Of a DNA stretch of 13,356 nucleotides, positions 1 through 7,648 are shown in pieces. How positions within the stretch are numbered: the stretch's first letter is position 1; every line of letters begins with the position of its first letter. The notes beneath the pieces were generated by a model. The model saw only the letters and a list, made by a program, of their open reading frames with translations. It was not told the DNA's origin and did not search any database. The translations under genes and the position numbers were made by a program. Source of the DNA: JAXHUM01 sp034189325 (GTDB taxonomy: Bacteria; Desulfobacterota; DSM-4660; Desulfatiglandales; Desulfatiglandaceae); the NCBI GenBank assembly GCA_034189325.1, contig JAXHUM010000047.1:1-13356 (forward strand), given 5' to 3'.

Positions 1-80
1 AATTTTGAAGTTGCCAAGTATGATCCTTTTTTAATAATCTTTGAAGTAAGATTTATGGTCGGTATTTGTCAAAATCTTTT
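1..80. other. AT-rich segment before a broken gene
   Basis: These 80 bases are about 26% G+C by direct count, while the next 60 bases are about 45% and the genes to the right look near 50%. The + strand is open in frame 1 from the window edge to a TAA at 85-87 (about 28 codons, with residues such as FEVAKYDPFLIIFEV). That could be the tail of an upstream gene, but I do not recognise it. The composition changes where the similarity of the next gene to nucleoside phosphorylases begins, so this may be a junction of foreign or rearranged DNA. No terminator, tRNA end or IS inverted repeat is visible here. Confidence 0.35.
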
Positions 81-497
81 GACCTAAGAGAGACATCAAG
101 TCATAGTCCTGAACAGTCCGGAAGATCAGGCCATTATTCCGTCTCGAAAATGCCGTGCCGATCAGACCAGGGCCTCAATAGGATAATTATGAGAGAGCTT
201 GAACAGGAGGGCCTCTCCTCTTCTGTGGGCCCTGTCTGGACGATGGATGCCGTTTATAGAGAGACGCATGAAAAAGTGATGAAATATCGGGACCAAGGAG
301 TGTTGGCAGTGGAGATGGAGATCTCAGCCCTTATGACCGTGGCCTCTTACCGGTCGGTTAAGATGGCCGGTCTGCTAACGGTGTCAGATGAGCTCTTCGA
401 ACCAAAGTGGAGGCGGGGCTTTTCAGATCCCTCTTTGAGAAAGGCCTCTCATTTGACTGGGAAGATGGTGCTCGATCTTGTGACCTCCTTAGACTAA
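66..497 (+). pseudogene. Nucleoside phosphorylase (PNP/Udp family), N-terminally truncated
   Basis: The frame encodes at most 143 residues from a TTG at 66, where PNP_UDP_1 family enzymes (uridine or purine nucleoside phosphorylases) usually have about 230-260. What remains is the C-terminal half: WTMDAVYRET (about residues 58-67), the ribose-binding AVEMEISAL (81-89, with Met-Glu at 84-85) and VSDEL (106-110). The N-terminal half, with the phosphate-binding glycine loop and the first part of the Rossmann-like core, is missing. Every frame upstream is closed or unrelated, and the break lies in AT-rich DNA. The first 20 or so residues fit the family poorly, so similarity probably starts around residue 20. 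The enzyme would normally release a base and ribose-1-phosphate from nucleosides in the cytoplasm. As seen it should be inactive, so I call a remnant. A sequencing frameshift near the window start is possible. It ends 20 bp before ligA. Confidence 0.7.
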
Positions 498-517
498 TAG
501 TGAGGAAGGCTGGTAGT

Positions 518-2527
518 GTGGAAAAAATCGTAAAAGAGATAGAGCGGCTCAGGGAGGATATCCGGCATCATAACCGTCGTTATTATGTCATGGATGATCC
601 GGAAATCTCAGACGCCGAATATGACAGGCTTTTTAAGCGTCTGATGGAACTGGAAGGGCGATTTCCCGACCTGATCACCGAGGATTCCCCTACGCAACGG
701 GTCGGCATCAGGCCTGAGAAGGCGTTTGCCGAAGTGAGACACCATGTTCCCATGCTGAGTCTGGAAAACGCCTTTGATGATCAGGACATCCTGGATTTTG
801 ATGCAAGGAACAGGAGATTCCTGAAAGACGACACCCCGATTGAATATACAGTGGAGCCGAAGATTGATGGCCTTGCCGTCGAGCTGGTATATGAATATGG
901 TATGTTGAGAAGGGCCTCCACGAGGGGTGATGGAAATATCGGAGAAGAGGTCACCTCGAACGTGAAGACCATTTTTTCAGTCCCTCTCAAACTTTTGCCT
1001 ATTCGTAAAGAGATAGTCATCCCCGATCTCTTGGAGGTGAGGGGTGAAGTCTATATGGAAACCAAGGCCTTCGAGTCTCTGAACCGGGATAGGATGGCAC
1101 ATGACCTGCCGGTTTTTGCCAATCCTAGGAATGGTGCGGCCGGCTCTTTGAGACAGCTGGATCCGAGAATTTCGGCCAAAAGGCCCCTGAATATCTTTTG
1201 CTATGGCATCGGGAGGGTGAACGGCCTGGAATATGCCACTCAATATGAGCTGATGGTGGCCATTCAGCAGTTGGGTCTCCGCGTTAACAGACCGCATATT
1301 CATCTATGTCGATCGATCGATGAGGTGATCGCCTATTGCCATCGCCTCGAGGAGGAAAGGGACTCCTTTCCCTTTGAAATCGATGGCGCAGTGATCAAGG
1401 TCAACCGGCTGGCATTGCAGGCCGCTCTTGGAGAAAAATCGAGGAGCCCGAGATGGGCCCTTGCTTACAAATTCAAACCGAGTCAGGAGATTACGAAGAT
1501 AGTCAAGATTGATGTGCAGGTGGGCCGTACCGGTGTTCTGACCCCTGTGGCTCAACTGGAACCTGTTGAGATCGGCGGTGTATGGGTTAAACGGGCCACC
1601 CTCCACAACCAGGAAGAGATCAGAAAAAAGGATATCAGGGAATTGGACACGGTTGTCGTCCAAAGGGCCGGAGATGTCATACCGGAGGTGGTCAAGGTCA
1701 TTGAATCAAAGAGAACTGGAGAGGAGAGGCGATTTGAATTTCCCCGATCCTGTCCCGTGTGCGGTGGGGAGGTCCAGAAAAAGGAGGAGGAGGTGGCGCT
1801 CCGATGCATCAACCCCGGCTGTCCCGCGCAGGTCAAGGAATCTTTCAGACACTTTGTCTCAAAGGGGGCCATGAACATCGATGGCCTGGGAGACAAAATC
1901 ATTTCCCAGTTACTCGAAAAGGATATGGTGCAGGTAGAGGCGGATCTCTATTATTTGACCCGTGAAGACCTTCTCAGACTTGATAAGATCGAAAATAAAT
2001 CAGCGACAAATCTCCTTCAATCCATTGAGGAGAGCAAGAAAACCACACTTTCACGATTCATCTTTGCCCTTGGTATAAGGCATGTAGGGGCGCATGTGGC
2101 GAGATTGCTTGCGGATCACTATCAGAAACTCGATCTGTTCATGAGGGCGAACAGAGACGAACTGCTCACTATCAAAGGCATCGGCAAGGAAATAGCTGAG
2201 AGCATTACGGACTATCTTAAAAACAGGACCAATAGGCTGAACATCGAGCGGCTCTTGGATGCCGGTATTCAGATTGAGGGTACCCCATATGTCTCGGGGT
2301 CACCCATTAGCGGGAAGACTTTTGTGATTACAGGTTCGCTCAGGTCCATGAAACGGGCCGGGGCCGAAGAAAGGATTGTCGCTAAGGGTGGAAGGCTTGC
2401 CTCAACAGTAACGGCCGGCACGGATTACCTGGTTGTGGGGGAGTCCCCGGGCTCAAAAATGGCAAAGGCCGAGGCCTCGGGGGTCTCCATCCTCTCGGAA
2501 GGTGAGTTTTTGGCATTGATCGAGTAA
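518..2527 (+). CDS. ligA: NAD+-dependent DNA ligase LigA
   Basis: LigA seals nicks in duplex DNA during replication and repair, using NAD+ to adenylate an active-site lysine. From the GTG at 518 the protein has 669 residues, a normal family length. Domain Ia (about 1-65) carries the NMN-contact residues HHNRRYYVMDDPEISDAEYD. The adenylation motif KIDG has its lysine at residue 115, and RGDG follows at 136-139. The OB domain is around 315-400. Four zinc-ligand cysteines lie at 412, 415, 430 and 435. Helix-hairpin-helix repeats span about 450-585, and a C-terminal BRCT domain spans about 595-669. The start was chosen because GAGGAAGG at 502-509 sits 8 bp ahead of the GTG and the N-terminus then lines up with the family. 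An upstream in-frame extension to 407 would run into the phosphorylase frame and adds no recognisable sequence. The gene appears intact and is first of a likely + strand operon. Confidence 0.97.
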   Translation: MEKIVKEIERLREDIRHHNRRYYVMDDPEISDAEYDRLFKRLMELEGRFPDLITEDSPTQRVGIRPEKAFAEVRHHVPMLSLENAFDDQDILDFDARNRRFLKDDTPIEYTVEPKIDGLAVELVYEYGMLRRASTRGDGNIGEEVTSNVKTIFSVPLKLLPIRKEIVIPDLLEVRGEVYMETKAFESLNRDRMAHDLPVFANPRNGAAGSLRQLDPRISAKRPLNIFCYGIGRVNGLEYATQYELMVAIQQLGLRVNRPHIHLCRSIDEVIAYCHRLEEERDSFPFEIDGAVIKVNRLALQAALGEKSRSPRWALAYKFKPSQEITKIVKIDVQVGRTGVLTPVAQLEPVEIGGVWVKRATLHNQEEIRKKDIRELDTVVVQRAGDVIPEVVKVIESKRTGEERRFEFPRSCPVCGGEVQKKEEEVALRCINPGCPAQVKESFRHFVSKGAMNIDGLGDKIISQLLEKDMVQVEADLYYLTREDLLRLDKIENKSATNLLQSIEESKKTTLSRFIFALGIRHVGAHVARLLADHYQKLDLFMRANRDELLTIKGIGKEIAESITDYLKNRTNRLNIERLLDAGIQIEGTPYVSGSPISGKTFVITGSLRSMKRAGAEERIVAKGGRLASTVTAGTDYLVVGESPGSKMAKAEASGVSILSEGEFLALIE

Positions 2528-2602
2528 ATTGAGAAGGCCCTTCCACTTTATTGATATGGTGCCAAGATATCTTCTGACTTTTTGAGATGTTACGAGAGGG
2601 CC

Positions 2603-2881
2603 ATGGAAAACATCAGAGTACATCTTATTATCAACGGTAGGGTCCAGGGGGTATGGTTTAGAGAGTCCACCCGCAGAGAGGCGGAGTTCCTGAGAGTTAC
2701 GGGGTGGGCCAAGAATCTTCCTGACGGGACCGTGGAGGTCCTTGCCGAGGGCCCTGAAGACAGGGTTAGAAAACTGGTCTCATGGTGTCATAAGGGGCCG
2801 GTCATGGCAAAAGTGAAGCATGTTTATGAGACACAGCAGGCATGGCAGGGGGAATTCAGCTCCTTTGACATCAGGTTTTGA
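2603..2881 (+). CDS. acyP: Acylphosphatase
   Basis: A small cytoplasmic enzyme that hydrolyses carboxyl-phosphate bonds of acyl phosphates such as carbamoyl or acetyl phosphate; its physiological role in bacteria is unclear. The 92-residue product has the family length and signature. NGRVQGVWFR spans residues 11-20 and includes the phosphate-binding loop and catalytic Arg20. GWAKNLPDGTVEV (34-46) supplies catalytic Asn38. WCHKGPVMAKV (61-71) matches the family's usual C[RH]xGPxxAxV segment. I chose the ATG at 2603, because the only upstream in-frame start (TTG 2582) has no visible Shine-Dalgarno sequence and would add a foreign leader. The purine-rich GAGAGGG at 2594-2600 is only 2 nt from the ATG, closer than usual. 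The gene lies 75 bp after ligA and 35 bp before the lipoprotein gene, so it is probably co-transcribed with both. Confidence 0.93.
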   Translation: MENIRVHLIINGRVQGVWFRESTRREAEFLRVTGWAKNLPDGTVEVLAEGPEDRVRKLVSWCHKGPVMAKVKHVYETQQAWQGEFSSFDIRF

Positions 2882-2916
2882 CAGGTCCATGCACATACAA
2901 ACTTAGAAAGGCTATC

Positions 2917-3816
2917 ATGAAAAGACATTATCTTGTGGGCGTGGTTGCGGCGCTATTCATCCTATTCGCCCTCTCATTCGGCTGCAGCACTGCCAAATCA
3001 TGGGTAAGGACGATAAGACACCCTGAAGTTGAACTCAAAAAGCGGGTGGTGGTGCTTCCATTTATAGACCAGGCCGGTCTTGGAGAGGCGGGGGCCGGGC
3101 AAGCAACGGAGAGTTTTATCACCTCACTTGCAGAATCACCCCATCTGCTGCTGTTTAGTGCCCCGCCGTCAATGCGGGCAAAAAAAAGAATAAAATCACC
3201 GGAATTCGGCATCGTGACCCATCCGACGCTTGTCAAGATGGCCGACGATCTCGACATGAACGCCCTGATCACCGGTGTGATCAACCCTATCGAAATATCC
3301 AACCGAAAAAAAGGCATTTGGCCCTTTCGCAGTGAGGTCCAGGTTTATGAAGTCTCTGTGGTCATTAATGTGGTGGATATAATCAACGGCACCCTTATTT
3401 TGACCAGGCTTGTGCCGCAAGAGGTGCTGATCGACCGGGACGACGTTGAAAGCCGGGATGAGAAAGAGTTGATGGACGAAGTCATCGAGGAATCCCTTCC
3501 CGATATTTTGGAGGAGCACGCCTCTAGGGTTATAGAGACCATGGAGGAACGGGTGTGGGAGGGGAAAATAAGGGATGTCCGGGAGGGGCTCATCAAGATA
3601 AACGCCGGCAAAGACATTGGGCTGAGAAAGGATCACAGGTTCGACGTCTTTGCCTCGAATGATGTTATCCAGGCCCGTGGCAACACCACTTTGACACTCT
3701 TAGGGGAGCTCATTGGCGAGATAAAGCCGATATCCATCATGGAGAAGCACTCTCTGGCAGAGGCCGTAGGTGACGGCCGGTTCACCGCCGGACAGGTCAT
3801 CAGACTCAGGCACTAA
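2917..3816 (+). CDS. Lipoprotein with CsgG/TolB-like N-domain and FlgT_C-like C-domain
   Basis: A 299-residue predicted envelope lipoprotein. Residues 1-22 form a basic, hydrophobic signal peptide ending at Cys23 (ALSFGC). Leu at -4 and Ser at -3 make the lipobox slightly non-standard. Residues about 43-170 (RVVVLPFIDQ, then alternating strands and helices ending in INVVDIINGTLI) resemble the small alpha/beta fold of CsgG, GNA1162 and TolB-N type periplasmic proteins. Residues about 213-297 (WEGKIRDVREGLIKINAGKD, RFDVFASND, LIGEIKP, AGQVIRL) resemble the FlgT C-terminal SH3-like domain found in flagellar and outer-membrane assembly lipoproteins. I infer a role at the outer membrane, but the partner is unknown and no flagellar gene is in view. 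The start is supported by AGAAAGG at 2905-2911, 5 nt before the ATG. It ends convergent with recN, overlapping its 3' end by 11 bp. Calling it a hypothetical lipoprotein is the safe alternative. Confidence 0.75.
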   Translation: MKRHYLVGVVAALFILFALSFGCSTAKSWVRTIRHPEVELKKRVVVLPFIDQAGLGEAGAGQATESFITSLAESPHLLLFSAPPSMRAKKRIKSPEFGIVTHPTLVKMADDLDMNALITGVINPIEISNRKKGIWPFRSEVQVYEVSVVINVVDIINGTLILTRLVPQEVLIDRDDVESRDEKELMDEVIEESLPDILEEHASRVIETMEERVWEGKIRDVREGLIKINAGKDIGLRKDHRFDVFASNDVIQARGNTTLTLLGELIGEIKPISIMEKHSLAEAVGDGRFTAGQVIRLRH

Positions 3817-5494
3817 GCATTTCCCGTGCGTGGTCAAGGGCCTTGGGTGTAATCTCTTGCCCGCCCAAAAGGCGTGCTATCTCAAGGACCCGTCCTTCGT
3901 GGTCAAGCTCTGATATGGCGGTCTTTGTTCTTCCATCGACCACATCCTTTCTTACCAGGAGGTGGAAGTGTCCCTGCCTGGCGATCTGAGGCAAATGGGT
4001 GATGCAGAGCAGTTGGTGATATCGACCCAGAGACAGGAGCTTTTCTCCGACCACCTCAGCCGTAGCGCCGCTGATCCCCGAGTCAACCTCATCAAAGATC
4101 ACTGTCTCCACCGAGGCGGTCCGCGCCAGGATCGTCTTCATTGCGAGCGTTATCCGGGAGAGTTCGCCCCCTGAAGCTATCTTGGCAAGGGGTTTGATGT
4201 CTTCGCCCACATTGGGGGAGAGGAGAAATTCGACCCGATCGGCCCCGGTTTGTCCAATATTGTAAAGTCCGCCCTTTTTCGGATCATCTCCTGAATGGAG
4301 TTGCTCTAATTGCACCCGAAATCTTGTCCCCGCCATGTGCAGATCGTTCAATTCCTTCTCAACCGCCTTTTCAAATTGCGCTCCGGCCTCTTTCCTCTTC
4401 TCGGTAAGGGCCGCTGCCCTTTCTCTGATCTCCGCTTCCAGGGTCTCCCTCTCTCCTTCCAATATCTCCCGCTGTCTCTGTCTCTCCTCCATGTCAAACA
4501 TGCCTGAGGCGAGCCTCTCCTTAAATTGAAAAATATTGTTCAGCGTGGGTCCGTATTTCCTTTTCAGCCTGTTCAAAAGCTCCATCCTCTCTATCACTTC
4601 CTCCAAGGCCGAAGGATCCACCTGAATGGTCTTCTGAAACTCACGGAGCGAAAGGGTGATGTCTTCCAGCTTCGCCTCGATCTCGTAGAGATCATCTCTG
4701 ACAGCACCCAGATCAGGATCGATCGATGCTCCTCTGTCCACCTTTTTCGCGTATCTGGCGACCTGGGAGAGGGCCGAGTCATTCCCCTCGTAAAGGGCCT
4801 GGCACCCTTCAGCAACAATGGAAAGCAGTTCTTCAGCATGCTGGAGACGGTCTTTCTCCAATGTCAACGTCTCATCTTCGCCGGGCTTTATCTCGGCCTG
4901 TTCGATCTCCTCCAGCTGGAACCTCCGCAGATCCTGTTTTTCCTCTATCTCCTGGATCTCTTTCTCCAATCGAAGGGACTCCGTGGTCAGAGATTGGTAT
5001 TTGTCGAACAGGAGGGTCAATCTCGTCCTGTCGTGAGAGAGTCCGCCAAAATCATCAAGGAGAAAGAGATGGCTCTCCTGCTTCAGGAGGATCTGGTTTT
5101 CATTCTGGCCGGATATGCTGACAAGTTGTTGTCCCAGGCGAGATAAGGTCTGGAGGGTCACCATGGAACCGTTGATCAGTATTCGGCTCCTTCCTTCCCT
5201 GGAGACGGTTCTCTGAATAATCAGGTCTCCATCAAAGGGAAACCCCAGTTCAGAGGCCTCTTTCCTTAAAAAACTCTCCTCAGGCAGTCTGAAAAGGGCC
5301 TCCACTTTCGCCTCTTTGCACCCCGAGCGCACAAGGTCGGTAGAGGCCCTTGCCCCAAGAATAAGATTCGCGGCGTTGATAATGATCGATTTGCCGGCCC
5401 CGGTCTCTCCTGATAGGATGTTCAGACCCGACGCAAGATGGATGTCGAGATGTTTGATAATGGCAAAATCGGTGATACTGAGGTGGGAAAGCAT
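3806..5494 (-). CDS. recN: DNA repair protein RecN (SMC-like ATPase)
   Basis: RecN is a cohesin-like cytoplasmic ATPase that acts early in double-strand-break repair with RecA. The 562-residue product has standard length. Walker A GETGAGKS is at residues 29-36. Long charged coiled-coil segments lie at about 155-225 and 335-385. The ABC signature SGGELSR is at 441-447, Walker B VIFDEVDSG at 465-473, and the H-loop THLPQIA at 499-505. The Q-loop-side motif, usually HGQHEHQ, reads SGQNENQ here (128-134). The start codon is 6 bp after the stop of the upstream ATPase gene, so translation is probably coupled; the only candidate ribosome site, GGGAG, is about 14 nt away and lies inside the upstream gene. 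No promoter or LexA-type box is visible immediately before it, so I infer it is read from the promoter at 7454-7482. The 3' end overlaps the opposing lipoprotein gene by 11 bp, which leaves no room for an intergenic terminator. Confidence 0.96.
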   Translation of the reverse strand: MLSHLSITDFAIIKHLDIHLASGLNILSGETGAGKSIIINAANLILGARASTDLVRSGCKEAKVEALFRLPEESFLRKEASELGFPFDGDLIIQRTVSREGRSRILINGSMVTLQTLSRLGQQLVSISGQNENQILLKQESHLFLLDDFGGLSHDRTRLTLLFDKYQSLTTESLRLEKEIQEIEEKQDLRRFQLEEIEQAEIKPGEDETLTLEKDRLQHAEELLSIVAEGCQALYEGNDSALSQVARYAKKVDRGASIDPDLGAVRDDLYEIEAKLEDITLSLREFQKTIQVDPSALEEVIERMELLNRLKRKYGPTLNNIFQFKERLASGMFDMEERQRQREILEGERETLEAEIRERAAALTEKRKEAGAQFEKAVEKELNDLHMAGTRFRVQLEQLHSGDDPKKGGLYNIGQTGADRVEFLLSPNVGEDIKPLAKIASGGELSRITLAMKTILARTASVETVIFDEVDSGISGATAEVVGEKLLSLGRYHQLLCITHLPQIARQGHFHLLVRKDVVDGRTKTAISELDHEGRVLEIARLLGGQEITPKALDHAREMLSA

Positions 5495-5500
5495 GTCGAA

Positions 5501-7324
5501 TCAGGTCCGCTCCCAGGTGACCCTGAGGACCTCCTGGAAAGTCGTTTTGCCCTCAAGGAGCTTGATGACGGCGTTATCCCGGAGCGTGGTCATCCCCTCC
5601 TCCCCGGCCTTGCCGATGATCCGCTCCTGATCCACCTCAGCCTTGGTGATGCTTTTGAGTGAATCCGTGTATGGAAGCACCTCAAAAATCCCTGTTCTTC
5701 CCAGGTATCCAGTGCCTCTGCACTTGAGACAACCCTTCCCGCGATGGAGGCTGATTGTCTTCTCTTCTCCCAGATCAAGGCCGAATGTCTTTAGTTCCGG
5801 TCCTGTCATGACAAAGGATTCCTTGCAGTGTACGCAGATCTTCCTTACCAGGCGCTGGGCCACAATCCCTATGAGAGTGGACTGGATCAGAAAGGGGGGG
5901 ATGCCCAGATCAATGAGCCGCGTGATGGCGGAGGGGGCGTCGTTGGTGTGCAGGGTGGAGAGTACCAGGTGACCGGTCAAGGCGGCCTGAACGGCATTTT
6001 CAGCGGTCTCCAGGTCTCTCATCTCACCGATCATGATAATATCCGGGTCTTGCCTCAGAATATTCCTCAGGATCGATCCAAAGGTAATGCCCACAACAGG
6101 CTGCACCGCTATCTGATTAAAATCTTCATGGATCATCTCAATGGGGTCTTCAACAGTCGTGATATTGATCTCAGGGGTGGAGAGAGACCTGAGGGCCGAA
6201 TAGAGGGTGGTTGATTTACCGCTCCCCGTGGGGCCGCATACCAGGACAATCCCATGGGGCATGTTGATGAATTCCTGGAAACGGATAAGGTCTTGGGCGG
6301 TGAAGCCGAGCTTTTCAAGATTCTGGAACAGGATGTCCGGATCCATGATCCGCATGACCACCTTCTCCCCAAAACCGACAGGCACGGTGGAGACCCGTAT
6401 TTCCGCCTCACTCCCGCCCATTTCCGTCTTGATCCTTCCATCCTGAGGCCGTCTCTTTTCGGCCATGTCAAGACGGGAGAGGTTCTTGATACGGCTCACA
6501 ATGGCCGAATGGACGGTTTTCGGGAGGTTGTAGACCGTGTGGAGGACACCGTCGATCCTCATCCTCACGAGGCTCTTGTCCCTCTTCGGCTCAATATGGA
6601 CATCGCTTGCCCGCTGGTCAAAGGCATAGGCCAAAAGGTGATTCACGGCATTGATAATGTGCTGGTCATCGGAAGGGAGTTCGTCTGCGGATTTCAGCTG
6701 GACATACTGCTCCAGGTTGCCCAAGTCAACCGAAGGGCCGGAGAATTGATGCTCCGCAGCGGCAATGGATCGCTTGAACCCAAAAAACTCGCCTATCAGC
6801 TTGATAATATCGGTCTTCGGGGTCACAACGGTCCGGACTTTTCTATGACTCGCCCGGGCAATGTCCTCCATTACCTCCACATTGAAGGGGTTGGGGGTGG
6901 CCACGGTTAAATATCCATTATCGGCACTAATCGGCAGAACCAGATGTTTCATGGCAAAGGTGTGAGGAATGGTGGTGGTGACCAGGTTGAGATCAAGCTT
7001 CAGGGGATCGATCTTTTTGTAGGGAATGTTCCAGCCCTTGGCGAGGGCCTGAAAAACGATCTCCTCGTCAAGGATTTTTGAAGGATCATCGGCCCTCTCA
7101 AGCTGGAGAGATATAATAACATCAATAACAGTAATGGGGGTAATGATGCCGGCCCTGGACGAGGCAGCTGCGTTGCGCATAGCCCGGAGCTTTTCCAGTT
7201 TCTTTTTGATATGCCCCTCTTTTCTTCTGATATCTTTGTGCTGGTCCTGATTGATAAGACCGTATTTCAAAAGGATCGCACAAACATTATCCGCGGAAAT
7301 GCGGGCATTGCTGCTTGTTTCCAT
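5501..7324 (-). CDS. pilB: Type IV pilus assembly ATPase, PilB/GspE family
   Basis: A 607-residue secretion ATPase that powers pilin polymerisation (PilB) or type II secretion (GspE) from the cytoplasmic face of the inner membrane. Residues about 1-75 are a family-variable leader. Residues about 80-180 form a GspE/MshE N-terminal domain (MshEN-like fold, which in some relatives binds c-di-GMP). The ATPase core runs from about 215. ASDVHIEP is at 239-246, Walker A GPTGSGKST at 364-372, the Asp box around 391-402, Walker B DIIMIGEMRD at 428-437, and the His box STLHTNDAPSAITRL at 456-470. Four cysteines (497, 500, 532, 535) form the zinc site found in PilB/GspE but absent from PilT. PilB is preferred over GspE because minor-pilin genes are next door. 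The ATG follows an in-frame TAA 6 nt upstream, so the start cannot be earlier; no clear Shine-Dalgarno sequence precedes it. It is first in a unit with recN. Confidence 0.92.
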   Translation of the reverse strand: METSSNARISADNVCAILLKYGLINQDQHKDIRRKEGHIKKKLEKLRAMRNAAASSRAGIITPITVIDVIISLQLERADDPSKILDEEIVFQALAKGWNIPYKKIDPLKLDLNLVTTTIPHTFAMKHLVLPISADNGYLTVATPNPFNVEVMEDIARASHRKVRTVVTPKTDIIKLIGEFFGFKRSIAAAEHQFSGPSVDLGNLEQYVQLKSADELPSDDQHIINAVNHLLAYAFDQRASDVHIEPKRDKSLVRMRIDGVLHTVYNLPKTVHSAIVSRIKNLSRLDMAEKRRPQDGRIKTEMGGSEAEIRVSTVPVGFGEKVVMRIMDPDILFQNLEKLGFTAQDLIRFQEFINMPHGIVLVCGPTGSGKSTTLYSALRSLSTPEINITTVEDPIEMIHEDFNQIAVQPVVGITFGSILRNILRQDPDIIMIGEMRDLETAENAVQAALTGHLVLSTLHTNDAPSAITRLIDLGIPPFLIQSTLIGIVAQRLVRKICVHCKESFVMTGPELKTFGLDLGEEKTISLHRGKGCLKCRGTGYLGRTGIFEVLPYTDSLKSITKAEVDQERIIGKAGEEGMTTLRDNAVIKLLEGKTTFQEVLRVTWERT

Positions 7325-7453
7325 CAGTTTTTACCGAAGAAATGAGAGGGACAACAACTCGTCCTGGTCAAGACACATATCTCAGTGGCAATTTTCAAAG
7401 GCTTGTCAGAAAAGCCAGATAGCGGTTACAGACTTACAATTCCACATTCTGTT
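7325..7453 (-). other. Predicted 5' leader of pilB-recN mRNA
   Basis: About 120 nt lie between the predicted transcription start (near 7447) and the pilB ATG. The only structure I see is a short hairpin, GGCTT/AAGCC around a 7-nt loop, at about 7392-7408. There is no recognisable riboswitch fold, and the region lacks a purine-rich ribosome site near the ATG. No credible open frame fills it. A leader this long with a weak initiation site leaves room for post-transcriptional control, but that is inference. Confidence 0.4.
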
Positions 7454-7482
7454 ATTATACCAGAGGGTCTTTCCATTCTCAA
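7454..7482 (-). promoter_or_regulatory. Sigma70-type promoter with extended -10, for pilB-recN
   Basis: Read on the minus strand, TTGAGA (7482-7477, 5 of 6 matches to the -35 consensus TTGACA) is followed by exactly 17 bp and then TATAAT (7459-7454, perfect -10). The bases TGG precede the -10 and complete the extended -10 TGnTATAAT. Transcription should start near 7447, about 120 nt upstream of pilB. The promoter sits between a strong hairpin (7518-7557) and the gene it faces, exactly where an operon promoter is expected. By sequence alone this is an unusually complete housekeeping promoter, and no sigma54 -24/-12 elements are seen here. Confidence 0.8.
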
Positions 7483-7517
7483 TGAAGATTTTCCATAGGG
7501 TGGGGTGACTGAAAGGA

Positions 7518-7557
7518 GGCCGCCCTCTTTGGGCAAGTGGACCAAAAGAGGGCGGCC
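7518..7557 (-). terminator. GC-rich 13-bp-stem hairpin, probable terminator of the pilus operon
   Basis: GGCCGCCCTCTTT (7518-7530) pairs perfectly with AAAGAGGGCGGCC (7545-7557) around a 14-nt loop. On the minus strand the stem is followed by TCCTTTC, a weak U-rich tail. On the plus strand no T-run follows, so minus-strand termination is the better reading. It lies about 145 bp past the pilY1 stop and 35 bp before the pilB promoter, so it would insulate the two units. The poor U-tract means it could instead be a protein-binding palindrome or part of a dispersed repeat. Confidence 0.5.
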
Positions 7558-7602
7558 AGGGTGTGTAGATATACAATGATCTTGCGCCTTTGGTGCCCTT
7601 AT

Positions 7603-7647
7603 GCGTACCTGCCTTTCTTTCAAAGCTGACAGGCACGCACAGGCACG
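7603..7647. repeat. Two 10-bp tandem repeats with an overlapping imperfect inverted repeat
   Basis: ACAGGCACG occurs at 7629-7637 and again at 7639-7647, a 10-bp period. The upstream CGTACCTG (7603-7610) is the reverse complement of CAGGCACG (7630-7637) with one mismatch, so an 8-bp imperfect hairpin with a loop of about 19 nt can form. The region codes for nothing convincing. It may be a member of a dispersed intergenic repeat family or a binding site; one window cannot tell. Confidence 0.4.
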
Positions 7648-7648
7648 A

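Noticed and set aside
407..517. Longer ligA start upstream of the GTG at 518
   Set aside because: It would overlap the phosphorylase remnant; GAGGAAGG and the family N-terminus point to 518.
4526..5146. 206-codon + strand open frame antisense to recN
   Set aside because: It overlaps intact RecN coding sequence with full motifs; its translation is low-complexity (Leu/Phe-rich) and unlike any family I know.
6254..6910. 218-codon + strand open frame antisense to the ATPase gene
   Set aside because: It is the shadow of a conserved ATPase core and has no ribosome site or domain.
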